The notes under the pieces were generated by a model, which did not search any database, was not told the origin of the DNA, and saw only the letters and a list, made by a program, of their open reading frames with translations. A stretch of 64,000 bases of DNA, from contig VZDJ01000868.1 of NCBI GenBank assembly GCA_008694505.1, forward strand, positions 422,263-486,262, in the 5' to 3' direction. Shown here in pieces: positions 1 through 12,639 of the stretch (position 1 is its first letter; each line of letters begins with the position of its first letter). Made by a program: the position numbers and the translations under genes. This stretch comes from Cyanoderma ruficeps (taxonomy: Eukaryota > Chordata > Aves > Passeriformes > Timaliidae).

Positions 1-3000
1 GCTATGTAAAGGAACATAGGTTTGGTGCTCTTTTTTTTTCCCAAAACCATCACTTCTTTTGACTGACAATATGCAGAGAGTTAAGGCAGTTTTAAAAAAC
101 TCACTGTTTTTCCATCAGTTTAAAAAAAACAGGTATTAGTCACCATCAACTCAAGTAAATGTGACATGAGTGCACTTCCCCTCCTTGCAAATTTTCTGAG
201 GCACGAGATAATGTTAACCCCATGCTCTGCAGAGTCTCAACTGCCTCACTGATTGTTTGAGAGAAGAAAACTCCCCTTTCGGAAATAATGGGTTATTCAC
301 CAGTAGAAATAACAGAACAAGTACATACTTGCAATGTTTCAGATCCTATGGAGTCCTGCATACATCCAAACAAATCTCCAGAATGTTTAAAGAGCCTCAA
401 CTTCAAAACAGCCTAAAAAGCCATTAAAGAAAAATCTACAAAGAGTGTTTCTCTTATCACCCTATTTATTATCAAAATCACCCTGACAATGATGTTTGTG
501 TTTTATGGCCATCTTTGGTCCAGTTTCTACTGCTATCTAATGCACATTGACAATTACAATCATGTGTGTGCTATGAACGAAAAAGCATTAAATAACGTAG
601 TTTAATGTCAACAGTTTTCCTAATTTAAGTGCATTTACAGAATAAAGGCACATAAAGGAGGAGGAACAGAACTACCTGTATTGATTGCTCTCACATTTTG
701 CTTATTTTCAGGTTTTCCTCATCACTAGAATACAACATATTCATACACACTCAGCAGCATTGTTTTTATTTCCCAAAACAAGTACATAAATACTCTCTAA
801 TTTTAATTCCTATCATCAGCTCTTCTTGAGTTACAAGAAGTACTTATAAGAAAGCAAAATTTGCACTTCTCAGCTATTCACTGCTGAAACCAAGACACTT
901 CTAGATCAAAAAGGTTCAAATTTTAAATAAAAATACAATTGAGCATTTTGACCTGTATCTTACAAAACCAGAAAGAAATGCAATTACAGAAAACATAATA
1001 AACAAGGAGAAAAGAGAGATACAGAAGGAACTAAAAGCAGCAAGAATATCTGAGCAATGTTTGACCAAATAAAATAAAATAAAATTAAACCTGGCCAAGT
1101 TTCTATAACACTGCTCAAGACATTCCATCTTCTGAAGGTCCCACACCCTCAGCAAAGTGCTGCAGAATGAGACATGGACAACACCTCAGGCTGCAAGAAC
1201 AATTACTCATCCCAGGATTTCTGATGAGAGAGAGAGAAGTACTGAATAATCCTGTTCATTATTCCCAGATACTGCATCTAGAACACCTGTGGGTACTGGT
1301 TGCTCAAGAACCCAACTTTCAGGTTGTGTATCAGAGAGCTCTGCTGTCAATTTGCCCTGTGAAGCATACAAGAACAGAAGAGTCAAGGACACTTGTAGGT
1401 CAGTGTCTCATGAGGGTGTTTATATTGAAAACATGTATTTGAGAAAGTTGCCTCCTAATAAAAAGAAACCTTTGTGTACTTCAAAAATAGTATTCTTTGA
1501 ACATAGCCCCTGAGACGTGCCTTGAAATGCAAGCAGGTGGGTTTGAACTATAAACTGGAAACCACAGTAACTTAAGAGAGTTCTGGACAGAACTTGGAGG
1601 ATTTTCTGTAGTTCCTTCTTTTATTTTTATGACTACAATTGGAAGATGTAGGTGAATATTTGTCAGTTACCTGTGCACAGAATTACTACTGAATTACAAC
1701 TAGAATGTGCCCTTATGCTTTTGTATGGTGTAAATATGAAGCATGACACAGTCTAAAATCCAAAGCCTTTCTAAGGCATTCACAAAGGGCCAAATACTCC
1801 AAAGCTGATCACTCTAGTTATACCAGGACTGAAAGCCATTATTTTGATCATTTAGACACACAAAAATCTCCACATAAAAAATCTGTAAAGCCCAATACCC
1901 CACAGAATTGTTGAGCCAAATAAATATAATCTGCCCATGATTACTAAAGCATTTATACTTAGCATCAAACTAGGCTGAAAGGAAGATGCTGAGAGGAAAG
2001 AAGACAAGGTGTCAGTAACAGCCCATCAGTGAATACAGGAGCAACGTGAGTAGTGCTTCCTTTAATCCCACACTAGACACAGTGAGGTTCTTAAAAACAG
2101 AGTATTTCTCATTGTTAACCTACTTACTCTGCTAATGTAATTTATTTTCCATGGGCAACTAGATGCTTAAAGGCTTAGCCTATCTAATCCTATTTTCATT
2201 TAGTTTACAACAGCACACTGCAGTACTGCAAAACATCTCTGAGGTTGTTTTGTCTTGTTAAACAAAAACAACAACAACAAAAAGTCAGTACTTCATTGCA
2301 AAAGGGTAAAATAGAGTGGAGAAGTGTAGGAGGAATAATCCAACTTACTATTAATGGACAAACAATGGATTACTAACTTGCAGCCAAACAAGAAAAATAG
2401 CACAATGAGCAGATGAGCAAAGTTATTCAACACCTTGGAGACAATATACTTCATGATTTATGTCTGGAAATCGTTCAGAACAGAACTTGCAGATCCATGA
2501 ACAACAGGAAACAAAACCACTTCTATGCATTGACTTCTTAAACTAACTGGTTACACTACTCCTAGTGAAAATTCTAGACTAAAATCCCTGGCTGGATTAT
2601 TTTGCATGCCCACAGAGGAGAGCTGCTGAAGCTTACTATCAACCAGAGATACTGAAAGGAGCTACACTTTGAAGCATCCCTCTTTACAATTGTCCTAATT
2701 TGTACCATGCATAAGCAGAAATAATACGTGATTTTTTAAAAAAAGTTGATCCTTCTGAATTCTAACATCTACATTCTGTTCTCATTTTTGCTGTGTTTTC
2801 TTTAAATAAGTTATTTTTCCTTATGTGCAGCAAACATTATGTAATAATAGAACCTTAAAATGTTATTTGAGTTCAGCAGGGACAGAAGTGTAACTTTGGC
2901 AAGCAGGTATGACACAGGAAACTGGCAGTACATTAATGCACATACAGTAGAACATTTATGAGGTAAGGAAGAGCTGTGTAGAAGCAGCACAGAAGTAAGC

Positions 3001-4384
3001 AGGCTCATCTCTGTAATAAATAATTCATATTGGGATTTCAAAGTGTGTTACTTCTCTGTACTGAAATGGATCACAAACCAGAGCTCAGAGCAGGAACAGA
3101 GTAAGGTTACCCTAAAATGCAGATATATTTTAAGATACAAAACAACACAGATCAGAAGGAATACCATTCCTTCAGGAAGCAAAGGCCATCAAGGTAAAGC
3201 CATTAACACTGCCTGGAAACCAGAGGCACACGAAACAGAAAGTCCATAAATAATACAAAACTTGGCACTGTCATATGTCATATATGATTTGCAATGATTG
3301 AAGGTAATTGATAATATCCAAGTTCAAGAACAGAGAGTTTAGGTGAGGGGTAATTAGCATTTTAATTGCATAATTGGGAATTATAAATTACCTGTCTTAT
3401 GTAAAGAATAACTGAAGAGCTTATATGACATGAGTTGATAATTCATCTTTTTGTCTAAGCTACACAGGTCGGTGAATTTACAGAATCAGGAATTGCATTT
3501 TCCTCACACACAGAGACATTTCCTTTTTGTTTTTTAGTTTCATAGCTCTTCCTTTTATCTATTCCACATGAAGAAAATTTTCCACCATCACTTTGCAAAT
3601 CCAGAATTTTTGAATGATTATTGAGTCAGAGAACATGACTCTAATACTGCAGTAGTTTAAGATTTTCTGTGGAATGATCTCCCCTTCTCCCTTCCGGACT
3701 GATGTAATTTTTTTCTAACAGGACTGTTGGAGTTTAATCTAATTTTTTTCTTTTTCCAGTATGAGGAAAGGGCAAGAGCTTTCAAATATGTGATTTTAAA
3801 GAGAAGCACATGGACCCTCTCACTTGATTTGTCTTTCATCTGATTCTACACTGGTGCCACATCTCTTTGACTCTGAAAATTCATCAAGTTATGCTTTTTC
3901 ACAGAAGTTCAGCTAAGCAATTTCATTACCAATATTCAAATGCAAACAATGATTATGTAAACCTATAACCTCCTACTCAGCTGCTGCTTTTTCACAAGAT
4001 TGGCAAGACAACGGAATGGGTACCCTAGAGATAGGACAGTTACCAAGAATGCTCTGTAAATACCACTTTTCAATAAGTCAGTCTTTAAATTAACACTTTA
4101 AAAGCCTTTAAAAATGTCTTCAAGTATGGTTATCAAATTACTATTTTCCTGAAACTCCTTTAACTCCACTCAGAAAATTCAACTATGATCTGTCAGAAGT
4201 GTTTGATTCACCTGCATAAAACCCAGTTGACTGTGAATTCAAATATTATGACTATTACACTACTGAAATCTTTAACTATCAATCCTGTTGAAATACAGTT
4301 AGTGTCTCATAACAACTGAGCTGATTAAGATATTCATAATAAAAAGGTTTAATGTTAACTCTGACAGACTCGTAAGTCAAGGTC

Positions 4385-4870
4385 TACCTCACCTTTTGAA
4401 TTTTGGTAGGCAGGAGGTGTGTGCTGGGCTGGTACAGGATGCACCTCCTGCAGAGCTGCCAGCTCAGCCCAGGGGCTGTTCCAGGAGCACAAACCAGGAC
4501 CACCCACAGCACTGCAGCAGGGCTCCAGCCAGGCCCAGAAGCCCGGGAGCTGATGGACAGACAAAGCCTGCCTGGTACCACAGATGGCCATGGCTGGAAT
4601 TCCAGCTGAGATTAGACCAGCACAGGTAATGAGCTGATGGAATGACCATGCTGCTGCCCACAGAGCCACAGCCCCCGTGTGCCACAGCAGGGAAAAGGGG
4701 AAAACCTCACTGCTCTCCAGCTGGGAGGGTCAGCACTGGCCCCAGAAGCACAAGGTTTGAAGGCGGGAACTTGTCCTGTGCTGTGCTAAACCCACATTCC
4801 ATGTGCTCCTGGCTGCTCCTGCCTCTGCCAGGATGGCTGCACTAACACAGAGGGCTCCTCCTGCTCCGCT
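4385..4870. other. GC-rich block of unknown origin inside AT-rich intron
   Basis: About 480 bases with clearly higher G+C than the flanks, rich in CAGCC/GGCTG and CCAGG words. Overlapping short open frames occur on both strands, as expected from stop-poor GC-rich DNA. I see no splice-flanked coding exon, no CpG-dense promoter and no CR1 3' end. It could be an old unclassified insertion or part of a degenerate retroelement. Confidence 0.4.
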
Positions 4871-7800
4871 CCTCTACAGTGAAGAGGAGATATAAAACCT
4901 TGAACACAACTATTTTCCAGAGCAGAAAGATTTTCAAATAGTTTTCCATCTTTACTAAATACATAAATGGAAAATGGATCCCACTGCCGCACTACGACAC
5001 AATGATCATTCGAGAATCTCTGTTTTCATTCTTCACCAATTCCAAAGACCAGCTGGAATCACATCCATTACTAACAAGGCAGAACAAAGTTCTGTAGGCA
5101 CTGGCCTACATTTCATATTTAATTAAATATTACGGAAAGAGATGGCACAGATTTTTCTGAGACTCATTGCTCCATTTCCAGCTCTAATAATTCTAGATCA
5201 CAACTGGCATATTTTAAATTAAATTTTTTGTAGTTTAAACCTATTTATCAACAGCTAATTAACGAGGTCTAAATCCTTCGATGACAGAATGATTAAACTG
5301 CATTTTAGCTAATCCATCTTTAATTAAAATGCTGCCAGCAAACCATTTCTGGATGTGTAAAAAAAGACACATTTATAGATGCTCACTCTTTAACTATGCA
5401 TTATGTAAAGCCAATAATTAGAAGAACTCATAATTTCAATTATATTTTAATTACTGTTACATATCAAACATGCTTTAATAGATGTAGTGCAATACATTTT
5501 CTTTCTTTACAACCCACTAATCATTCCTATTGGGGTGACAACCAAATAAAAGGAAGTTTAATACATGCGATAGTACAGGAATCTTTTTCTAGCTTTGAAC
5601 CAATTCTCTCTCCATTTCTTCTTTGCAGCAGAAAGGTACTTAATTATCTCCAAATCTAAACCACAAATGAATCCCTATAAATCCCTGCTAAAACTCTAAA
5701 AGGACATTAGCAGTAACTGACCATAATAAAGAGAAATGCTTTATCCTTATTATTGCACCAGTATGTCTTCAAGTTTCTTCAACTCAAAGAACAAGGCCAC
5801 TAAAAGCCTGCTCATTAGGAAAGTATAGAAGGTGACAATTAACCAATTTTCCTATTTATTTCCTTTCTAATTTTAGGAAACAACAAGAGCCAAGAGAGGC
5901 TTTAGTTACTGGAGGAGCCATCAATCTTCATTTCTTTAGGGTATCCCCTTGCCTCCATCTGGGAGGGGAGGGTGGTAGGTGAACATGTCATGGCTGCAGC
6001 CAGCTCCCCATCACCTGCATTAATGGGAGCCTGAGACTTAGAAATGTGACAGTGATAAAAGTTTAACTGTTCTTTACTATGGCTAAGTCAGTTTTCACTG
6101 CAAATCTCTTTCTAAAACTGGACAGGAACACTCAATATCCCACAGCAATTCAACCTTTCAAATTGCATGTTATTGCAATAGATTTTGTTTAGCTAAGACG
6201 AACTAAAATGTGATAAATTACAGGTTTTAAACATGTTTCTAAGCTCTCCATGTTCCAAGTAGTTCTACATCACTGTAAACTGTTTTACAGCTTCACTGCT
6301 TGCAGTGATCTGAATGTGACATGAGGAAACCAGTAACTCTGTAGGAGAATCCTGGTTACCCACTATATTGTACTTTACAAATATTAGAAAAGGTATATTG
6401 TATTATTGCTTCTGACTCAGACGTGTTAAAGTTGAATTTTCATGTTGAAATTTTCTATTGTTTGGATATGTTAATGAAATTGCTGGTATTTCAGTTTATT
6501 TCAAGTTTTCTCTAAAAATATTTAACATTTAAAACACTGTGATAGTTAAGATGTTTTCACCACAGGCACATATCATGAAGTCACTGAACATACAAGTACT
6601 GAAATAACCACAAAACAAGACCTGAGCTGCTGCCTAGTTTGATTTACATAAACCCTATCCTTTCATTTCCATTTTTGACTATTTCTGTTAATAAGCAATC
6701 TCTTGGGGGCAGAGAATATATTTTACTACCTTACAAAGTGCGTTTTCCATTTATACTCTGATGAAATAACGAGAACAACAGCTTATTATGAAGAGGATAT
6801 GAGCTGTATCTCCTTGAAAGAACGTGTCTGGAAAGGTCATTTGGAATATCTAAGCTCTCATATCTAACAAGAACAAATGCTGATGTAGCAACAAGCTTTA
6901 TCAAGGTTTATTGAGAACACTCATTACTTTTTAAAAGATTGCAGTAAATCTATCTGGAAGAGAAAACACACCTCCAAACTTAGGAATGGTCCCTGACTGC
7001 TGCTCCCCCAGGAGCCTTGTAGTGCCAACAGAAGTGACAACCAAGACTGCATCACCCCACACCACCTGTTCTCCCGACCACATCACTGGTTCTCCTGTCT
7101 CTCATGATGCCTTGCCAGTATGAGACCAAGGACAAATATGTTTAAGGACTGCACACACAGTAATATTCAACAAGATGAAATATTCAAGAAGAAATATTTT
7201 AGCTGTTGGAAGCACTGGGGAAGGACAGTAATAAGGCCAATACCAGAAACAGCATTATGATAGAAGCTAATCAGATGTATATTGACAACTTGTCTTACTT
7301 TCAATTTAATGCACTGCTTCATTCTATTGCTGACTGTAGTAACTGCTTTTGTTTGAAGACACTGGCACTTTGGCCAGTAAGTGTTCTGATTTCCTTCTCA
7401 GTCTACAGAGACTGCCAGAGCAAGGACACAGCATGTAAATGCCAGTTGTCACCTGAGAGGTGACTAACATCTTCTTGGGAAGAGTTTCTTGGAGGAGGCT
7501 CATGCCAGACAATTTTACTTGCCAGAATTCAGAGCCCTGCAACCCTGCCTGGATCTCCCACATGCTTTCTGGAGTAACACAGTGCACTGCTGCTTCCCCA
7601 GCAGAGAATGTGCAACTAAATTTAGAAAAGCTGGTTAAGTATTTCACAATCTTCTAGCAAACTCCACAACTCTATCCAAACTTTTCTTAAAATTGCTTTT
7701 ACCCTGGTCCCAGAAGCCTTGAGTAAGATGGTGTGTTTGGCTGGGTCTGCTTCCAGATGCTGTATCGTCAAAAAGAAAGTTTTCTTGGCTTGATAAATAA

Positions 7801-9735
7801 CAGATCAGAGATGTCCTTCTCCAATCTTTCTGACCATGTTTCAAGGGTCCCAGTCACATAAAATGAGTGAATGGCTGTCCAGAGGACTACACCATTTACC
7901 ACAAATTACTTCTTTATGGAAGAATCAATTTTATAGTCTCCTGAATTTCAAACACTTGCCTCTTCAATCCAGTGGAATTACTCTTTTGAGAGCCAAGCCT
8001 GAGATAGATGACTCCAAGGATCTACTCTTGGGGCTATGAAATATCTGTTGTAAAAATCTAGAGAGGACTTATAAGTCTTTGCAAAAGACTCAGAGTAAAG
8101 AAAACATGTATCAACACTTTAACATTATATGGCGAAAAGTGTCCAGACTAATCTGTTGAGTCTCCAACAATCTTCTGTCCGGACACACCAGGAAGCTAAA
8201 TTCAAGTCAATCCAATACAACAGAACCAGAAAGTGTTATCAAGAGACATCCCCTCCATGCTGTCCTGGAAACTCCCATGTGCATGGTTTTCTGCTCACAC
8301 AGGGAGAGTTTTGCAAAGCTGAACTCATGAGAATAAGCTTTAAAGACACATTAACTGATTTCAACTCCTAAGGAGTTCAATATGCAACCTGGAAAACAAG
8401 TACCACTGCAAGACCTGGGGAACAAAATGAAATGCTTTCAGGAGAGATGATTCCAACAGCTCTTAAGCTCTTGCAGTCTCAAGAAGAAATCCATAATACT
8501 GATCGTGATTCCTTTAATCCATGTTGCAGAGTACAAATCATCATCTGGGTGAAAGTGAAGGGAAAGTACACTCTCAACAGAACTTTCAACAATCCAAACT
8601 GTCATGCAAGGCTTGACAAATCCACTTGCCTGCTTTTAAGTGGCACACAGAAAATTGGCAGACTCGGTGTTCATCAATTTCTGCAGATCTACTGATCTTG
8701 CTAGAAAGAATTAAAGCTGTAAGGATTGGAAAGACAGTATTAACCAACTATAAATGAGCCTAACATTTCATGGCATGCCTAAAACTCTGAGGGTGTTTCA
8801 GTTACTCCATTCACAGCAGAGCCTTCACTAGCAGCAGATAAACCAAGAATTCCAGTCCTTAGCTAACAGCAGAATGTCTAGAATTGTCAAAAGAATGAAA
8901 GAACTTTTGTCCTGATGCCTCATGGCTACTTAAAGATTAAAACTGTTTGCATCAAGATGTGAAACTGCATAGAAGAGCCCTGTCTGTAGGGAGGCACAGT
9001 CCAGCTCTAGCACCAAAATGACATAATCTGTTCTCTCTACACAGATTTGTTACCCACCAGCCCCGGTTCCTTCTCCCTGCAGGAAGATGAAGGCACACAG
9101 GAAAACAGGGCAACACGCAGAGGCAGCACCCACAGGACCACATCTCCCAGACTGAACCCCACAAATTCTTCTGTGCTTCCTGCTGATGTTGCTGGAGAGG
9201 AAATCACACCCCCAAAGGTGGTTGAAAAAGACCTGCATAGTCACATTGCCTTAAAGCATGTCCCAGACTCTAATGCCACATCCACCCAGCAGTGGATTGA
9301 TCTACAGAAATTCTCAACTCTTATGTCATGTAAATCTCTACAAGAAGAATGTGAGGGGCTCCAACAGGTCACACAGGATGCACAGGATGCCTACACCCCA
9401 CTAATTCTGCCAGAAATATAAAGTCTAAAACACCTCTTGATTCAGCTGGCAATTATGTTTTCACTATATGCAGAAGAGGTAAACATCTTTCACTGCATTC
9501 AGTTAACTAAGCAGATACAAACAGAAATATGGGCTTTATTGGCCATTCCTCTCAAAGTGAGAGCAGATGAAATTAATGCTGAAACCCTACTAATAGGCCA
9601 TGAACACAGTCACTCTTACCATTGGATTGGACAGGTCTCCACAAACATAAGGCAAAAAGATCTGGCTCATGCCCTGAGCACCAGGCAGAGGAGCAAGAGC
9701 AGGAGGGATGGTAAAAGACCAGGATTCTTGAAGAT

Positions 9736-9774
9736 CATGGAAGGTGTTCATGGAAGGTCTTCATGGAAGGTCTG
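9736..9774. repeat. 13-bp tandem repeat, three copies
   Basis: Three adjacent copies of a CATGGAAGGTNTT-like unit, with one variable position and a degraded last copy. It is a small minisatellite seed in intron sequence. No function is suggested. Confidence 0.75.
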
Positions 9775-10015
9775 GAAGCAGTGAGGGCTGCTTAATTCTC
9801 TGAATTCAGGGTGGTTAGGAACTGCCCATTGGTTTGCTCAGACACGTGCATTTTTACACCTACTTTCAAGTCCTTCCTTAAAAAAGTCTTTGCCAAAACA
9901 AACTTGTTCTCCATTTAAGAAATATTGATTCTGTAAACAGGCAAAATTCACCACTTCCTTTGTTTATCACTTATATCTTACTGCTGCCCTTCAGTTTCTG
10001 TTCAATGTCATCTGA

Positions 10016-10032
10016 CTACATACATACATACA
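10016..10032. repeat. Short (TACA)n microsatellite
   Basis: About four perfect TACA units. Ordinary simple repeat. Confidence 0.7.
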
Positions 10033-11372
10033 GCTACTAAACATGTGGGGCCTTTTGTCTAAGCACCCAAGTAGCCCCCAACAGAACCTGAATGTTCCTT
10101 AAAGAACTGTCTGTATTTACCAGTATTTACCAAGATGGCTACTCTTGGATAATGCTGTGTGCAGGCCCTCATGTTGCTCAAGGAAGAAGTGTTCCTTGCC
10201 ATCACATTCAAAATAGAGCTGACGTTAGAAGACATTAGCTGTGACTTTCCACACAGACATCAGGCACAGAAGTAATCCAGTGAGACATCCAGAAAACATT
10301 ACCTTGGACCAGAGCCATTCCCCCTGAGGTAATTAAGCCTTTGCCCTGATGTATATACAAATGTCTCATTAGCTGTTTCTGAGAGCTTACTACACAGAGG
10401 ACATGTTCAGTTGTTTGCAAACTCTCATATCTAAATTATTTCCAGATCAGAAGTGCAGTATTCTCTAGCTTTCATCTAAATTCTTTCTTCTTAAACTTAC
10501 GACCTCTTTCTTGTTTGTATTTTAAAAATGTTATATTGATAGGCTCAACTAATCAAATGATCCAGATCTTACTGCTCACTTCCCATCACTTTGATAACCT
10601 ATTGACTTTCAAAGGTCTACACCTACATGATTTATTTTGAGATCTAGAAATTTCTTCCGAGATGTCAATACTGCCAGATTTAACATCATCTCCTTTGCAA
10701 CTGCACTTGTGAAAAAAGAACAAGTGTTAGAAGATGACTTGACCCTGACAACCACTTCTGTCAGTTAGCCAGGCTTAAATCCAGTGAATGTGTACCTTAT
10801 TAATATGGTTATACAGCTAATCCTCATGTTGTGTGATAATAAGTCAAATGCACTGCTGAAGGCTAAATATATTAAATATAAGCCATGGAATTAACTTTAT
10901 CAACCAAATGTAAACTAAATAAAAAAATTAAATCCTGGTTTCTTTAATAAGATGTCCTTCATAACACCACATTAATTCAAATTAATTAAATACTTGTTCT
11001 CCACTACTGGAACTTCATATCAGCGCTGCTGTAGTTGCCAAATAAGCTTTTTTCATCATGAATTCAGCCTGATATCAACCATAACCCCAGTCTGCACCTA
11101 CTGGTTGCTCCCTCTCCTCCTGCTCCACTGTAAATCAGAACCAGATGATCTGCTAAAATTTAAACCATGTTTCAGAATCCTTATACTGAATACACATATG
11201 GATAGTAAAATATTTAGAACACAGTAACAGCCAACAATATTCATCCATTTCCATCCATGAAACCAATGTGCAGTTTTTCACTTTTAATACTCACTGAAGA
11301 AGAAATGGAACTGCTAAAGGAGATCTGTCTGCATCATGGCTTCATTTAATAAAGTTAATAATAAAGTTATGT

Positions 11373-11418
11373 TTACACATATACACATATAAACACACAT
11401 GCATATATATATGTATGG
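11373..11418. repeat. Impure CA/TA dinucleotide microsatellite
   Basis: A run of alternating purine-pyrimidine sequence made of CACATA, ACACAT and a TATATATAT core. Ordinary simple repeat in intron. Confidence 0.7.
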
Positions 11419-12146
11419 ATAAAATCTGCATTTTTAGAAGGACTACTTATTTAACTACAGGTGTCAGTTGACTTGGGTAATTCTACCAAGCAAATTCCTT
11501 TTTCACTTCATTTTTGAATTTGGTTACTTTTATTTGTCCTCAACTATTCAGCAGAAACCAGTAACATCAATAAAAAAGTGTCAATTTTGATCTGCCTCCT
11601 AAGATGCAAGAGCTCTAGATGGATTTTCAGTCAGCAGACAGGGTGAGTGGAACAGCTATTATTAACAGCCGTTAAGACAGAGTGGCAGCACCAGAAGACA
11701 GCTCCCTAGATTTAGGCTGGATTAAGTGGATACTGTACTCAGACAGACCTTCAAGCACTGTAAATAACTTTAAAACTCTACATTGTGGCTGTACTCGCTC
11801 TGCTGTCAGAATTGGTTAGGCCACATCATGAGATGGTTTACAGCAAAGTGACAAGGACTTTGCTGAATTGCAAACTGTATATGGCTTATCATAATAAATT
11901 AAAATTACTTAATACAGGTACTGGAGCAAAGGTCTACAAGAACAAGTGAGGCAAGGAAGATTGGCACAGAACTAATCAGAAAATCACTGTAGGACAGGAG
12001 AAAACACATCAGCTTTGCTAGAAAGTTTGCTAGTTTTTAAACAACATTTTCTGCTTCTCCACATGCTAGCACATCCTTCCTTGGTGTCTTAGGTTACAAC
12101 GCAAGATGTAACCAAAAGTATGCTTTCTATCACTAGCTTCATAAAC

Positions 12147-12639
12147 TGTTAAAAGCAGGTGGGGCAGTGTTCTTTATCTCTTCTATGACTCGTCCCTGAT
12201 AACTCCAGGAGCTCTCTCTGTAATGGGCCATCAAGTCTCACTGCATGAGTCATAAATTGAAAATCCCACTGTGAGATGCTCTGCCCAGGGGGAGGAACCG
12301 AGTGTTCCTACCTGGGTATAATCCGAGGTTTGGAACACCACAAACAGCCTTAAGTGGTGGATTCCCAAAGGACAAGAGCTACATAACCACCACTGGACCT
12401 TCAGAGGAACATCAAACCCTTCTAAAGGATCACCACTTCAACAGAACCACATCTATCCCTTCAACAGGACTGCAGCCACCATTTAATCAGACTGCCACCA
12501 CCATCCTGACCAACAGGGTGTCAGGTTGTATCCTGACTCTGTCAGTTCAGGCCAGTGTTCTCTGCCTTTATTTTAATTTTCCTATTAAATTTTAGTTCTG
12601 ACTCGGAATCTCCCACTGGTTTGTCTTCAAACTAGTACA
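12147..12639 (+). mobile_element. Endogenous retrovirus LTR (passerine type), plus strand
   Basis: About 490 bases with an LTR layout. It begins TGTTAAAAGC and has a TATA-like GGTATAATCC near 12314, followed by a stretch with repeated GAxCACCAC / CAACAGxAC words. Near 12515-12530 is GACCAACAGGGTGTCAGG, then a T-rich segment with a poly-A-like CCTATTAAATTTT near 12583. After it comes a U5-like tail, GACTCGGAATCTCCCACTGG, and an end at ...GTACA. The word series is familiar from LTRs common in songbird genomes (recalled family resemblance; no family name claimed). The bases right after the end are TTTGGG, like the usual spacer plus TGG start of a primer-binding site. It is antisense to PEPD. No target-site duplication was found and no coding part follows. 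Confidence 0.68.

Larger units (their letters stand above)
1..12146 (-). other. PEPD intron interior, no recognised gene
   Basis: AT-rich intronic sequence belonging to the long intron that follows the exon at 34660-34706. Open frames here (for example 7206-7463, 8129-8371 and 9047-9421 on plus) are short, start anywhere, and match no family I know. Small features are listed separately: a GC-rich block near 4390-4860, a 13-bp tandem repeat near 9736 and short-period repeats near 10016 and 11373. Nothing else is supportable. Confidence 0.6.

Noticed and set aside
9047..9421. 124-residue plus frame, Ser/Thr-rich
   Set aside because: No recognised domain, no splice context, and overlapping opposite frames; treated as chance in intron DNA.
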